DNA of 64,000 nt from CAZXSK01 sp964642855 (GCA_964642855.1 CAZXSK010000014.1:3668-67667), one strand, 5' to 3'; shown: positions 16,806 through 26,795, counted from the stretch's first letter. Program-made: numbers and translations. The notes: generated from the sequence alone by a model not told the origin.

Positions 16806-18164
16806 ATGATCCAGAGCGAGCGAATCTCCCGCCTCAACGATGCAGAATCCACGAGCGGGCGATTCGTGCTCTACTGGATGCAGGTCTCACAGCGATGCCG
16901 CTGCAACCATGCCCTTGAATACGCCATCGAACGGGCTGAGGACCTCCAGCTGCCTCTGCTAGCCTGCTTCGGCCTGATGGACGACTACCCCGAAGCCAAT
17001 GAACGCCACTATGCTTTCATGCTGGAGGGGCTGGCTGAGACAGCTCGGAATCTCCACGATCGGGGCGTGAAACTGGTCATTCGACGGGGGCATCCTGTTG
17101 ACGTGGCGACGCGCTTGGCCAAGAACGCAGCGGAGGTGGTCTGCGACGCAGGGTACCTCAGACATCAGCGCAAATGGCGACGCCAGCTGGCCCGCCGGAT
17201 CGACTGCCCGGTCACGCAGGTCGAAGCCGACGTCGTCGTACCCGCGCTCTTGGCAAGCAACAAGGAGGATTACGCTGCACGGACCTTCCGCCCGAAACAT
17301 CGGGAGCATTGGAACGAGTTTCTCGTGGAGCTCGAGCCCCGTAGACTCTCGCGCGATTCCCTGTCGACGGATCTGGGCGGGGAGGATGTTTCCGATCCAG
17401 GCGCGCTGCTCCGGAAACTCAACGTCGACCGAAGCGTAGGCCGGGTCGCTGCGTGCACGGGGGGCACCAGCTGCGCGCTGCAGAAGCTGGATACCTTCCT
17501 GTCCGACAAGCTCAGCCACTATGCAGACCGTCGCAATGACCCGTCGCTGGACATCCAGTCGCACCTGTCTGCCTATCTGCACTTCGGGCAGATCTCCCCC
17601 CTGGAGATCGCGCTGGCAGTGAAGTCGGCTCCCGGGCACCGTCGTGAGAACAAGAACGCCTTCCTGGAAGAGCTTCTGGTCCGCCGGGAGCTGAGCATCA
17701 ACTTCGTGCTGCACAATACCGACTACGACCGCTACGGCAGCCTGCCCTCGTGGGCGCGCGCCACACTGCACAAGCACCGCAACGACGAACGTGAACACGT
17801 ATACCGAAGGAAGGATCTGGAAGCGGCCGATACGCACGACGAGTACTGGAACGCCGCGATGACCGAGATGCTTCTGACCGGCTCGATGCACAACTACATG
17901 CGTATGTACTGGGGCAAGAAGATCATCCAGTGGACACGCGTTCCGGAAACCGCCTTCCGCTGGATGCTGACGATGAACAACCGGTACTTCCTCGACGGGA
18001 GAGATCCGAACTCCTTCGCAGGCGTGGCGTGGTGCTTCGGTAAGCACGATCGGCCCTGGACGCAGCGCGATGTTTTCGGCACGGTGCGGTACATGTCCGC
18101 CGGGGGGTTGGAGCGGAAATTCGACATCGACGCCTACGTCGAGCAGATCAGCCGCTTGCGTTGA
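16806..18164 (+). CDS. phr: Class II CPD photolyase
   Basis: 452 residues, the normal size for class II deoxyribodipyrimidine photolyases, which use FADH- and light to split cyclobutane pyrimidine dimers. The N-terminal antenna/Rossmann domain begins VLYWMQVSQR. The C-terminal FAD domain has the class II signatures LLVRRELSINF, YWGKKIIQWT, LDGRDPNSFAGVAWCFGKHD and RYMSAGGLERKFD. GGAG precedes the ATG. It follows the Gfo/Idh gene after four bases and its 3' end overlaps the convergent HAD gene by 17 bases. Confidence 0.93.
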   Translation: MIQSERISRLNDAESTSGRFVLYWMQVSQRCRCNHALEYAIERAEDLQLPLLACFGLMDDYPEANERHYAFMLEGLAETARNLHDRGVKLVIRRGHPVDVATRLAKNAAEVVCDAGYLRHQRKWRRQLARRIDCPVTQVEADVVVPALLASNKEDYAARTFRPKHREHWNEFLVELEPRRLSRDSLSTDLGGEDVSDPGALLRKLNVDRSVGRVAACTGGTSCALQKLDTFLSDKLSHYADRRNDPSLDIQSHLSAYLHFGQISPLEIALAVKSAPGHRRENKNAFLEELLVRRELSINFVLHNTDYDRYGSLPSWARATLHKHRNDEREHVYRRKDLEAADTHDEYWNAAMTEMLLTGSMHNYMRMYWGKKIIQWTRVPETAFRWMLTMNNRYFLDGRDPNSFAGVAWCFGKHDRPWTQRDVFGTVRYMSAGGLERKFDIDAYVEQISRLR

Positions 18165-18897
18165 TCCGATCGATCAGCGGAAAGATCTCATCGAATCCGG
18201 TGATCACCGGCGCGTCGAGCGTATCGGCCAGGGCGGCGTCGGCTGGATCATACAGGTGGCTGTGGCGGATGACGGCTGCGTGCATGCCGATGGCCTGGGG
18301 GCCTGCTACGTCCCACCGGGGATCGTCGCCGATGAACAGGCACTGATCGGGTGACAGTTCCAGCCGCTCGAGCACGTACTCAAACGCGGCCCGGTGAGGT
18401 TTGCGGTAGCCGGCGTCGGTGCAGAAGGCAAGCAGATCGACCTTCCCGGCCAGGCCCAGCGAGGCAACGTGCTCCCGCCAGAGATCCCCCGGGGAACCCC
18501 AAGGGGTATTGGAAAGAACGGCTGTCACGTAGCCGCGTGCGCGGAGGTCATCGAGAATCGCCGTCGCCCCGTCCACGACCCGCGCGCCCTGCCAGGCCGG
18601 GGCGAGGAACGCCCTGCAGATCGCCTCACCAAGCCGGCCCTGCTCCAGTTGCTCCGGGGCGAGATCGAAGATCCCGCCCAGCCTCGACGCCAGCGGGGTA
18701 ATCCTCAGGTCTTCGCTTTCCCCGCGCTGACGTTCGACTCGTTCGGGGATCTCTGCATCGCGGATGGTCAGAAGCTCGCGATCTGCCAGTTCATCGCGAA
18801 CGTTCGCGAGAGACTGCTTCCATACGGCCGGCCATTGGGCACGGGTGTAGTAGCCCACAAGGGTATTGCCAAGATCGAACAACACGGCACGGATCAT
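18148..18897 (-). CDS. HAD-superfamily hydrolase
   Basis: 249 residues. All four HAD motifs are present: I, FDLGNT with the nucleophile D8 (Gly at the position of the usual second Asp); II, VLSNT; III, YRKPH with Lys; IV, FIGDDPRWD. A helical cap (about 20-95) fits subclass I. A phosphatase of a small metabolite is likely, but the Gly in motif I is also found in HAD members with altered activity. Its ATG overlaps the stop of the upstream HAD gene by four bases, so the two are translated together. Confidence 0.85.
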   Translation of the reverse strand: MIRAVLFDLGNTLVGYYTRAQWPAVWKQSLANVRDELADRELLTIRDAEIPERVERQRGESEDLRITPLASRLGGIFDLAPEQLEQGRLGEAICRAFLAPAWQGARVVDGATAILDDLRARGYVTAVLSNTPWGSPGDLWREHVASLGLAGKVDLLAFCTDAGYRKPHRAAFEYVLERLELSPDQCLFIGDDPRWDVAGPQAIGMHAAVIRHSHLYDPADAALADTLDAPVITGFDEIFPLIDRINASG

Positions 18898-19622
18898 TCG
18901 GGTTCCCCAACGATGTCCAGGACCTCCGAGAGACTTTGAATCCGCCGGCCTCGCCAGTTGCGGACCGACGGGCGCACCAGCACGATCTTCTCCTCGCGTG
19001 GCGTGCAGATCAGCACGGCTTCCATCCCGGCCTGCCGAGCCCCGCGGAGCTCGTCGGATGCTCCGTCGCCCACGTACAGTGTCCTACCCGGCGACACGCC
19101 CAGACGCTCACACGCAAGGGCGTAGAACTCCGGCTGGGGCTTGTGCATGCCCACCACCGCAGAGAGCAGCGGGACGTCTACAAGAGCCGACAGTTCCGTC
19201 CGTTTCCACAGGTCCTCGATTTCGCGGGAGCAGTCGCTCATCAGGCCGATCTTCAGGCCACGCTCGCGCAGCGCCCGAAGCGTGCCGACTGCGTCGGGAC
19301 GGGGCACGACGACGTCTCGCTGGTGGGCGACGCGAATCCGCCCGGCCTGCTGGATCGCCTGGTCGGAAGGGGTCATCCCCAGGCGGCGGCACACGGCGCG
19401 AACGCAGGCCTCGGGTGAACCATCCCGGCCGGTCATCCGGTCCTCGATCAGTTCAGGATCGTTGCACCATGTCCGTTGGAAGGCGACCGGATCGGCGCCT
19501 ACGTGGGTTGCCATGGCCATGAGCATGCCCCCGAAGCGAGCGGGGGTCATGTTGTCGACCAGCGTGCCGAAAAGGTCAAAGATGACGGCGTCGTGTCTCA
19601 TGGGCCCCATCATGCCAGACAC
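18894..19622 (-). CDS. HAD-superfamily hydrolase, paralogous to its neighbour
   Basis: 242 residues from the GTG at 19622; ATG codons at 19613 and 19601 are alternatives, and the last (MRHDAVIFD) gives the most typical HAD beginning. Motif I is FDLFGT, II is LMSDCS, III is MHKPQPE with Lys, and IV is YVGDGASDE. A helical cap lies between motifs I and II. A small-molecule phosphatase is likely; the substrate is unknown. It is coupled (ATGA overlap) to the other HAD gene, and the MFS gene ends just upstream on the same strand. Confidence 0.8.
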   Translation of the reverse strand: MSGMMGPMRHDAVIFDLFGTLVDNMTPARFGGMLMAMATHVGADPVAFQRTWCNDPELIEDRMTGRDGSPEACVRAVCRRLGMTPSDQAIQQAGRIRVAHQRDVVVPRPDAVGTLRALRERGLKIGLMSDCSREIEDLWKRTELSALVDVPLLSAVVGMHKPQPEFYALACERLGVSPGRTLYVGDGASDELRGARQAGMEAVLICTPREEKIVLVRPSVRNWRGRRIQSLSEVLDIVGEPE

Positions 19623-19649
19623 CCCATGGCGAGGCCAGCGAAAGTAACG

Positions 19650-20807
19650 TCAGATCACGGGGCAGTCATCTCTTGAAAGAGGGCTTGCCAGGAAAGCGAC
19701 GCCGAAGAGCCACATCACCACAGGCCCGAAGAAGACCGAGACCGTCAGGTTCCAGTCTGCGATCAGGCTGCTTGCCAGCAGGCAGAGAGAGACCCCCGCA
19801 GCGGTTCCCAGACCACTGCCATAGGCGAGCATCTCGCGATGGGATCGCATCGGCCGTGCGACCTGGGCGTAGAAACTCGGCCAGGTACTGGAGAACATTA
19901 CGCCCATGACGGCCAGTGAGACGCAACGGATTGCGAGGTTGTCCACGAGGATCGCCGGGAAGACCATGACCCCCGATGCCAGGCACACGAGAATGATGGC
20001 GCGGCTGGACCACCTTCCGCTGACCCAGGCGGCGAGGAACCGGCCTCCTGCGAGCCCCAGCAGGTGAACCGTCAGCAGTACCCCGGCCAGGCGGGCATCA
20101 ATGCCTGACACCTCCTGCTGGAAGTAGACCGGCGCAAGGGTGGCAAAAGCCGCCTCGCTGCCGGCAATCGCCCCGAACGATATAACAACCTGCCAGTAGA
20201 GCTTCTCACGCAGAACCAGTAGCGCAGGCCTGTCATGCGACGCGGGCCGGGGCGCAAGGCAGCGCCCGGCACCCCGGGCGATCAGAAGCCCCGCAATGAT
20301 TGCGAAGCACAGGTAGATTCCACCCGATGCCGCAAAACTCAGACGCCAGTTGACCGCCACAAACGCAGCCGCAAGCAAGGGACCCAGCACCTTTCCCAGC
20401 GCGTTGAATCCGTGCAGCAAAACCACGCCGCGCGATGGATTCCTAGGCCAGAGGTCCATGGAAATGTTGTTGCAGATCGCCCCGAGCATCAGCCCGGAGT
20501 GGATCATTGCCCACCCGCCGACCAGAGCCGGAAGCGACCGGGTCTGCCAGATCGTCAGGAAACCCGAGCACTGCACCATCACGGAAACCATCAGCAGCCC
20601 CATCGGGTGAATGCGTCGCAGCTTCCCCGCCGAGAGAAGCACGACCGAAGCGATGGTGACTTGGATGACAGCCAGCCCGCCCCCGAAGCCTGTGTGCGAA
20701 AGCCGGTATTCTCCTTCGATGGCTGTGCGGTTGGGGCCAACCAGCCCCGTCGCTACCATTCCCGCCAGCAGGAGTAACGACATGATGAGAAACCGAACGG
20801 ATCGCAT
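19650..20807 (-). CDS. MFS transporter
   Basis: 385 residues with about 11-12 hydrophobic helices and a larger polar loop in the middle (about 205-220), as in major facilitator transporters. The end of the first half has the typical LHGFNALGKVLGPLLA segment, similar to sugar- or nucleoside-type MFS proteins. The substrate cannot be told from sequence. The ATG at 20807 is preceded by AAGGGG; a long upstream in-frame extension is Arg/Pro-rich and is taken as non-coding. Downstream on the same strand, 27 bases away, are the two HAD genes. Confidence 0.8.
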   Translation of the reverse strand: MRSVRFLIMSLLLLAGMVATGLVGPNRTAIEGEYRLSHTGFGGGLAVIQVTIASVVLLSAGKLRRIHPMGLLMVSVMVQCSGFLTIWQTRSLPALVGGWAMIHSGLMLGAICNNISMDLWPRNPSRGVVLLHGFNALGKVLGPLLAAAFVAVNWRLSFAASGGIYLCFAIIAGLLIARGAGRCLAPRPASHDRPALLVLREKLYWQVVISFGAIAGSEAAFATLAPVYFQQEVSGIDARLAGVLLTVHLLGLAGGRFLAAWVSGRWSSRAIILVCLASGVMVFPAILVDNLAIRCVSLAVMGVMFSSTWPSFYAQVARPMRSHREMLAYGSGLGTAAGVSLCLLASSLIADWNLTVSVFFGPVVMWLFGVAFLASPLSRDDCPVI

Positions 20808-20898
20808 AGGTCCCCTTCGTGCAATGGCAGCTTGGATTTCGGCCCGTTTTGGCGAGGAAACCGGCAGCCGGAACACTCCCGGGGGGTCGGCCGGCCCT

Positions 20899-22347
20899 TT
20901 ACCCGTCCGCCTTGATCTGCGTGATCGCGCGGGCGGCTGCGGTACGCACATCGCCGCTCGGATCGGATGTGGCCTTCTTGAGCTCATCGAGGGCGGGGGT
21001 CGCTTCCGTTCCCAGTTCGCCCAGAAGCCTCGCGGCCTCAGCTCGCGCAGCCATGCCCTGGGCGTCCAACTCGTAGGCAACGCCTCTATCGCGCCGGCAG
21101 GTGAGCATCTCGGTCAGTGGCCCGACGGCCGGGGAGCCGATAGCCAGGATCACCTTCCTCCGACGGGCCGGGCCGCCGCCGTCATCGGACCCCAAAGTGC
21201 GCAGGATCCCAGGAATCGCGGGAGCAGCCTGTTCGCCCATCCCGACCAGCGCCTCGGTGACCGCGTCTGCGAGTTCCGGCGTGATGCCCAACTGCTGCTC
21301 GGGTTCCAGCAAGTCGAAATCCGGCTCCATGAGGGGCACAAGCAGTTCGGGTGGGGCCTCGGCAAGTTCCCCGGTGTTCTGCAGCGACTGGGCAGCGACG
21401 ACCATCGTGTCCCGGTCGCGCAGCATGTCGACCAGCGAGTCGGTTCCGCTCCGGCTGTCTTCGCCGAGCACAGCCATCGTCTTGAGGTAGGCTCCGCGGA
21501 TTTCCGGATCGGTCTGCCGATCCATCCGCCTGGTGAGGACCTTGACAATATGGCGCGAATGGTCGGGAAATGACCCCAACGCCCTCGCTGCAGCCAGATG
21601 GACCCAACGCTCGGAATCGTCGAGTGCTTCGATCAGGGCGGGGACGGCCTTGTCGCTCTCCTGACTGAGAATGCCCAATGCCCGCGCAGCCCGCTCGCGA
21701 ACGACGGGCTTCTGGTCGTCCAGCCTCTTAATCAGCGCCTCTACCGGTGCGTTCTCGGGCTCGATGCCGGCCAGGGCGTCAATCGCCTGCTCGCGCAAGC
21801 CCGGGTGCTCACCGTCCAGAAGACCGGTAAGCTTGTCGGTCGCTTCCCGCGCGCGGGTGCCCATCTGCCCGAGCAATCTGGCTACCTGCATGCGGACCTT
21901 CACGTCCGCGTGATCGAGGGCTTCTACCAACGGGGGAATGGCCTCGTCCGGTAGCGCGTCGACTACGTTTCGCGAGTACGTGTGGTCGCGGTAACGCAAG
22001 GTTTCGACAATGGTCGGAACCGCTGCGCTGCCCAGAGAGCGCAGCGCCTTGGCAAGCTCTTCTTTGACAGCTTCGATTTCGGCTGGATTCAGACCCCGGA
22101 ACTCCCGCAGGGCGTCCGGGTTGTCAAGGAGACGGATGACGTCCGGCGCGGCGGCTTCAGCTTGTTTGCCCAGAATAGCGATCGCCTGGGCGGCCGATTT
22201 GAGCTCCTCCGCCGAGCGACTCTGTTTGAGAACGTCGATCCACTGCTCGAGCGACCGCCCCTTGGCTGTTGGCTCACTGCCACATCCGACAGCCAACGCC
22301 ATGAGCAGAACTCCGGCCAGGATCCAGCCTGCACGCCTAGATATCAT
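20899..22347 (-). CDS. HEAT-repeat lipoprotein
   Basis: 482 residues. The signal peptide ends in ALAVGC, a lipobox. The rest is a chain of HEAT / PBS-lyase-like helical repeats of about 35 residues, with units such as AVPALIEALDD, VRERAARALG and LLGELGTEATPALDEL. These form a curved scaffold that binds proteins. The ATG at 22347 gives the proper signal sequence; an upstream in-frame start at 22377 would add 10 residues. Divergent from the larger HEAT lipoprotein, with 194 bases between. Confidence 0.85.
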   Translation of the reverse strand: MISRRAGWILAGVLLMALAVGCGSEPTAKGRSLEQWIDVLKQSRSAEELKSAAQAIAILGKQAEAAAPDVIRLLDNPDALREFRGLNPAEIEAVKEELAKALRSLGSAAVPTIVETLRYRDHTYSRNVVDALPDEAIPPLVEALDHADVKVRMQVARLLGQMGTRAREATDKLTGLLDGEHPGLREQAIDALAGIEPENAPVEALIKRLDDQKPVVRERAARALGILSQESDKAVPALIEALDDSERWVHLAAARALGSFPDHSRHIVKVLTRRMDRQTDPEIRGAYLKTMAVLGEDSRSGTDSLVDMLRDRDTMVVAAQSLQNTGELAEAPPELLVPLMEPDFDLLEPEQQLGITPELADAVTEALVGMGEQAAPAIPGILRTLGSDDGGGPARRRKVILAIGSPAVGPLTEMLTCRRDRGVAYELDAQGMAARAEAARLLGELGTEATPALDELKKATSDPSGDVRTAAARAITQIKADG

Positions 22348-22541
22348 GGTATTTCTCACTGGTCTGAAGATGCACATCCCGGGCCGGCCCGACTACTGTA
22401 ACCGGCTGCCGGAGACAACGGACCGCCCCGACTCGATCAGCCGGACCCGGAGAAACAATCGGCTGGATCGAATCATACTGTCCTCAGCGGTGTTCAGAAA
22501 GTACAAGGTGGGCCAGACCCCGTAAACACACGGAGACTTTC

Positions 22542-25211
22542 ATGCGCGCGGTAACAGAAGCAACGACAGTACGATGGCTGATGGTGGGAGCGGCAATGCT
22601 GCTCGCCCTGGCAGGATGCAGACGCAAAGACGCGATTGGCTCGGACAATCCGGAGGTCCGGGAGATGATCCGGCAGATCCGGGCAGGCGACGCGAACGAA
22701 CGGCGACAGGCTGCCCGTAAGCTCGGCGAACTGGGCGACCAGGCCGCCGTCGAGCCCCTCGTAGAGGCACTCGACGATCATCAGGCTGCGGTGCAACTCG
22801 AAGCTGCCCGCGCTCTGGGGAAGCTTAAGAGTCCCAAAGCCACTGAAAGCCTCATCGATGCCCTGAACGACGAAACGATGGCGGTCCGCAAGGCGGCCGC
22901 CGACGCGCTGGGAGACATCGGCGATCCACAAGCAGCCGACAGACTGATCGGCCTGCTGACCGACGAGAACCTGCCCGTTCGCATCGCTGCTGCAGAGGCC
23001 CTTGGCCGGCTCCGCGGGGGCGACGTTCCGCAGAAGCTGCTGGAGGCCCTGAAGTCTGAGAACCCCCGGATGCAGCAGGGAGCTGCGTTGGCGCTGGGGT
23101 ACATCGGTGACGGCCAGGCCGCTGACGCCCTCGCAGAGCATACGAGAAGCGAAGACCCCGAGATGAGACTGACGGCGGCGTCTGCTTTGGCCCGTCTGGG
23201 CGATAATCGGGCCGTGGACGTGCTGGCAAGGTTCGTTTACCAACCGATCGACGATGCCAAGGCCAGGGAGTTCGAGGAACGCATCAATGGCCCGATTCCG
23301 CCGCAGCGTCGGCGGGAGATCATCGACAAACTCCGGAGCAGTGGAAAGGTCAACCTGCCGAGCAATCCCAGGTATCCCCATGAGGCGAAGAAGCGCAAAG
23401 AGCGCATTGAGCAGGAGATCCAATACATCCGTAAGCTGATTGCGCGGCCGATCGACGATCAGCGCCGCCAGGAGATCATCGAGATCTTCGTGCAGCGTAG
23501 CGGCGAGGACACCTGGCAGGAGATGAACTCTGAGCAGCGACAAGTCGCTCTGGAAACCGAAATCGAACGCCTGGAAAGTATGTCCTCCGATCCGCTCAGC
23601 GACGGCAAGGAGCAGGCGGTGATCGATTTCATGCATCGCCGTGCGGGCAGGGAGACGTGGAACGCCCTTTCCGAGGCTGAGCGGGAGAAGCTCATCCGCG
23701 AGCAATATGCCCAGCCCATCCGACGGGAACGGGAGGTCTACGCACGCCAGAAACGTCTCTCCGCAGCGGAGGCAATCGGCAGAACGGGCACGGTAAAGGC
23801 GGCCAAGGCGCTGCTTTCGGCGATGGGCAGCCGCAACAGGGAGGTCAAGCAGGTAGCGACGGAGGCATTGCGGAATCTTGGCGGCGCAGCTGCGGAAACC
23901 CTCGTGAGCTTCGTCGGGGACTCAAAGCAGCCCCTGGATGAGCGTCGACGGGCGATGCCCTTGCTGGTGAGGATCAAAGACGATCGGGCAACCGAGGCGC
24001 TGATCCAGCTGCTGGACGATCCGGACGATCAGATCCGCGCCGAGGCCGCTGCTGCCCTTGCCCAGGAATCGGACCCGAAGGTCGCCCAGGCGATGCTGCC
24101 CCTGGTTACCGACAAAGTCGCGAGAATCCGAAGGGCCGCCGTCCAGCGCCTGGGACGAGAGAAGGACGCCTCGGCAAAGGTCGGCAAGGCGTTGATGAGA
24201 GCGCTCGACGACCCCGACCCCGACGTGCGGGCCATGGCAGCTGCCGGACTGGGGAACGTTGGCTACAAGCCGGCCGTCGACAAGCTGATCCAGATCATCG
24301 AGACCACCGATACCTCGGAGAATGAGGACCTGACCTCGGTCGTTCTCCGATCTGCTGAATCCCTGGGCAAACTGGGCAACAAGAAGGCGGTCAAGCCCCT
24401 GATGCACCTTCTCAACGGCACACCGCACAAATGGACGCGTGCCGCGGCTGCTCGCGCACTGGGTCGGCTGCAAGCCGAGGAGAGCAAGGAACTGCTCGCG
24501 CTGCAACTCAAGAAGCTCGACTGGCATTCAGGCCCCGCGGCCGCGTGGGCATTGGGCGAGTTCAACGACCCGGCCTACATCGACGTGCTGGCGAGCACAT
24601 TGGACCAGAAGCGGCACATGGACAAGCTCAAGGACGCCTCCAAAGCCAAGCGGGAGCGTGATTCCTTCATCCTGATGGGCCATTTCGGCAAGCCTGCAAT
24701 CGCAGCATTGGGGAAGATTGAAGACCCCCGCGCCGTCGAAGCCCTCATGAAAGTGCTCCGCGAGATGAGCGTGGAATTCAAGCGGGAAGCCGTCAAGGCG
24801 TTGATCAACCAGGGCGAGCGGGCGATCCCGCAACTGGCCGAGGCGCTCAATGATGAAGACCGCGACTATCGGGAGGCGGCTTCACAGGTGCTGTGGGGCA
24901 TCGGCGAACCGGCCGTTCCGGCGCTGATCCGCACCGCGCGGGATGGCTCCTCGGGAGCGAAACTGGTAGCCATCGGCGCGCTGGGCGGCATGCAGGCCGA
25001 GGACGCCGTCGACGTGCTGATCGAGGACCTGCAGGACGAGGATGAGAACGTCCGGGCCGCCGCTGCCTGGGCTCTGGGACAGATCCAGACCGGAAAGGCC
25101 ATCGACCCGCTGACCAGGGCGATGGACGATCCGTCAAGTAAGGTTCAATCAGCGGCTGAGAATGCCCTGCGGCAGATCAAGTCAGGGGTGGACTCGGGCA
25201 GTCCTGCTTGA
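22542..25211 (+). CDS. Large HEAT-repeat lipoprotein with an internal non-HEAT insert
   Basis: 889 residues. The lipobox is LLALAGC (Cys near 26). HEAT repeats fill about 40-230 and 420-885, in units such as AVEPLVEALDDHQAAV and RAAAAWALGQIQ. Between them (about 230-420) is a charged helical insert with at least two related units of about 47 residues that share PxxD, RxG and TW positions. Probably a periplasmic or outer-membrane scaffold. A strong bidirectional terminator follows. The divergent gene encodes a related lipoprotein. Confidence 0.87.
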   Translation: MRAVTEATTVRWLMVGAAMLLALAGCRRKDAIGSDNPEVREMIRQIRAGDANERRQAARKLGELGDQAAVEPLVEALDDHQAAVQLEAARALGKLKSPKATESLIDALNDETMAVRKAAADALGDIGDPQAADRLIGLLTDENLPVRIAAAEALGRLRGGDVPQKLLEALKSENPRMQQGAALALGYIGDGQAADALAEHTRSEDPEMRLTAASALARLGDNRAVDVLARFVYQPIDDAKAREFEERINGPIPPQRRREIIDKLRSSGKVNLPSNPRYPHEAKKRKERIEQEIQYIRKLIARPIDDQRRQEIIEIFVQRSGEDTWQEMNSEQRQVALETEIERLESMSSDPLSDGKEQAVIDFMHRRAGRETWNALSEAEREKLIREQYAQPIRREREVYARQKRLSAAEAIGRTGTVKAAKALLSAMGSRNREVKQVATEALRNLGGAAAETLVSFVGDSKQPLDERRRAMPLLVRIKDDRATEALIQLLDDPDDQIRAEAAAALAQESDPKVAQAMLPLVTDKVARIRRAAVQRLGREKDASAKVGKALMRALDDPDPDVRAMAAAGLGNVGYKPAVDKLIQIIETTDTSENEDLTSVVLRSAESLGKLGNKKAVKPLMHLLNGTPHKWTRAAAARALGRLQAEESKELLALQLKKLDWHSGPAAAWALGEFNDPAYIDVLASTLDQKRHMDKLKDASKAKRERDSFILMGHFGKPAIAALGKIEDPRAVEALMKVLREMSVEFKREAVKALINQGERAIPQLAEALNDEDRDYREAASQVLWGIGEPAVPALIRTARDGSSGAKLVAIGALGGMQAEDAVDVLIEDLQDEDENVRAAAAWALGQIQTGKAIDPLTRAMDDPSSKVQSAAENALRQIKSGVDSGSPA

Positions 25212-25252
25212 GGGAGATGGGCGCAGCCTGTCCCCCTGAAAGAGAAACAGAG

Positions 25253-25287
25253 AACGCCCCGCGAGCAGGTGCTTGCGGGGCGTTTTT
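25253..25287. terminator. Bidirectional intrinsic terminator
   Basis: Left arm AACGCCCCGCGAGC (25253-25266), loop AGGT, right arm GCTTGCGGGGCGTT (25271-25284; one G-T pair), followed by T. The A-run before the left arm serves the opposite strand. It lies between the convergent HEAT lipoprotein gene (stop 25211) and the minus-strand gene ending at 25310, and can stop both. Confidence 0.85.
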
Positions 25288-25309
25288 ACTTCGATGCCAG
25301 AACGGCCTG

Positions 25310-26779
25310 TCAGGGAACCATGGCCGGATCGAGGTTGATCAGCACGGAAAAGCCCGTCGTACCGCCTGCATTCTCCAGCTTGATCAGCATGCGGTTGATG
25401 CCCTTCTTGAAGGTAACCGTCCGGAAACAGTCCGGCCCGAACCGTCGCCAGGGCTGGGGGGTTTTCCCGCTCCTGCGGATGACCCGTCCCTTCTGCTCGC
25501 CCGGCCAGGCCAGCCAGGCCACGCTGTAGTCGTCGCTGCCGAAAGACACCAGCAACGTCTGGTCCTTCTCCGAGTAAATCTCGGTGTAGAAGTACCAGAT
25601 GCAGTATCTGCCCGTGTCCCGCACGAACGGCTGAATGCGGTCGTAGTTGGTCTGGAGGTATTTCCATTCCAGCCGCCGACCCCCCTTGCCAATGTACTGG
25701 GCATCGAGGTCGATGGTGGCCTCGGGCGGATAGACCCGATCGAGATCTTCCGGCCTGGTCCTGCCCGGGTGGGAGAACGGGCCGATCGTCCACCAGCTGT
25801 TGATGCTCATCCAGCCGCCCTGCTTACCGTCGGGCCCGAGTTTGTTCCCAAACCGCAGGTCCGCGTCGATATCCAACGAGAAGCTCTCGCCTTTCTGGGC
25901 GAAGATCTCGTGTGGCAGCAGGACCGGGCCCTGGTAAGGGCGTCCGGACTCGTCGAGTCCGCCCGACCCGGTCGTCACGGGCGTCCCTTCCATGTCCCAC
26001 CGGATCGCCGATGCAGTGGTGTCTTCGCCGGCGACGCCCTTGGCCAGATCGAGTAGCCGCTGACAGGCGGAAACCATCTTGGAGGTCTCCACGTGCACGC
26101 GGTTCATCTCTCGCTTGAGAGCGTCATACGTGCCGTCTTCCATGCGGTAGATTTCCCGCCGGAAGTTGTGTGCGTTGATCTCGGGCCGGTCGGGAATCGC
26201 CAGTTCGGTAACGCTGATCGCTTTGGAGAGCGGAAGCTGCTGGATCTGACTGAGCTCATACGCCCGGATCTTCTCGAACTGCTCAACGATGTCTTCTTCG
26301 CCCTGACGTGCGAGAGAGTAGAGTTCGGGAATGTCCTTGTCGACGACCTCGGGCTTGCCCGGCACGGGCCTGTCTTCCGGCTTGTGGTCGACAAGCACAA
26401 CCCAGTCGCGATCCGCATCCACGCGTTGCAGTTCCGTGAATTTCACGCCCTTCAGCCGATGCATCTCCACGAGAATCTCGTGGAGCTTCGCATTGTGGTC
26501 CACCATCCGGCTGGTGTAGAGCTCGAACAGCGCCTCGACGGCACTGTCGACATCGCTCTGGTCGACACGTTCCTCTGTGACCTTCTGCGTTTCGGGCCAC
26601 AGCCACTTCCTCAACGGCGTGAAGTACACGATCGCGGAAATCGCCGCGACGTGGAACACGATCGACACGATCCACCACACCGTGGTCCGTTTGACCTTCG
26701 GCGGGGCGATCTCGCGCTGATCGGCGGACGCACGGGGGCGCGGCGGCGATTCGTTCGCCTGATGTTCTGGATCCGTCAT
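25310..26779 (-). CDS. Membrane-anchored periplasmic protein of the second ExbB/ExbD set
   Basis: 489 residues. A cytoplasmic Pro/Arg-rich head (about 1-33), one membrane helix (about 35-54; WWIVSIVFHVAAISAIVYF), and a long periplasmic part. The helix-rich region to about 270 carries many charged residues. The C-terminal 200 residues are beta-rich with many Trp and Tyr, ending in a PA14- or galactose-binding-like pattern (FGSDDYSVAWLAW, KKGINRMLIKLEN). It lies 16 bases after the exbD gene and probably takes the place of TonB as the driven partner; this is inference. The family was not recognised. The ATG at 26779 is preferred over an upstream in-frame start at 26854. Confidence 0.7.
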   Translation of the reverse strand: MTDPEHQANESPPRPRASADQREIAPPKVKRTTVWWIVSIVFHVAAISAIVYFTPLRKWLWPETQKVTEERVDQSDVDSAVEALFELYTSRMVDHNAKLHEILVEMHRLKGVKFTELQRVDADRDWVVLVDHKPEDRPVPGKPEVVDKDIPELYSLARQGEEDIVEQFEKIRAYELSQIQQLPLSKAISVTELAIPDRPEINAHNFRREIYRMEDGTYDALKREMNRVHVETSKMVSACQRLLDLAKGVAGEDTTASAIRWDMEGTPVTTGSGGLDESGRPYQGPVLLPHEIFAQKGESFSLDIDADLRFGNKLGPDGKQGGWMSINSWWTIGPFSHPGRTRPEDLDRVYPPEATIDLDAQYIGKGGRRLEWKYLQTNYDRIQPFVRDTGRYCIWYFYTEIYSEKDQTLLVSFGSDDYSVAWLAWPGEQKGRVIRRSGKTPQPWRRFGPDCFRTVTFKKGINRMLIKLENAGGTTGFSVLINLDPAMVP

Positions 26780-26795
26780 TAGGTTCACCCCGCGG

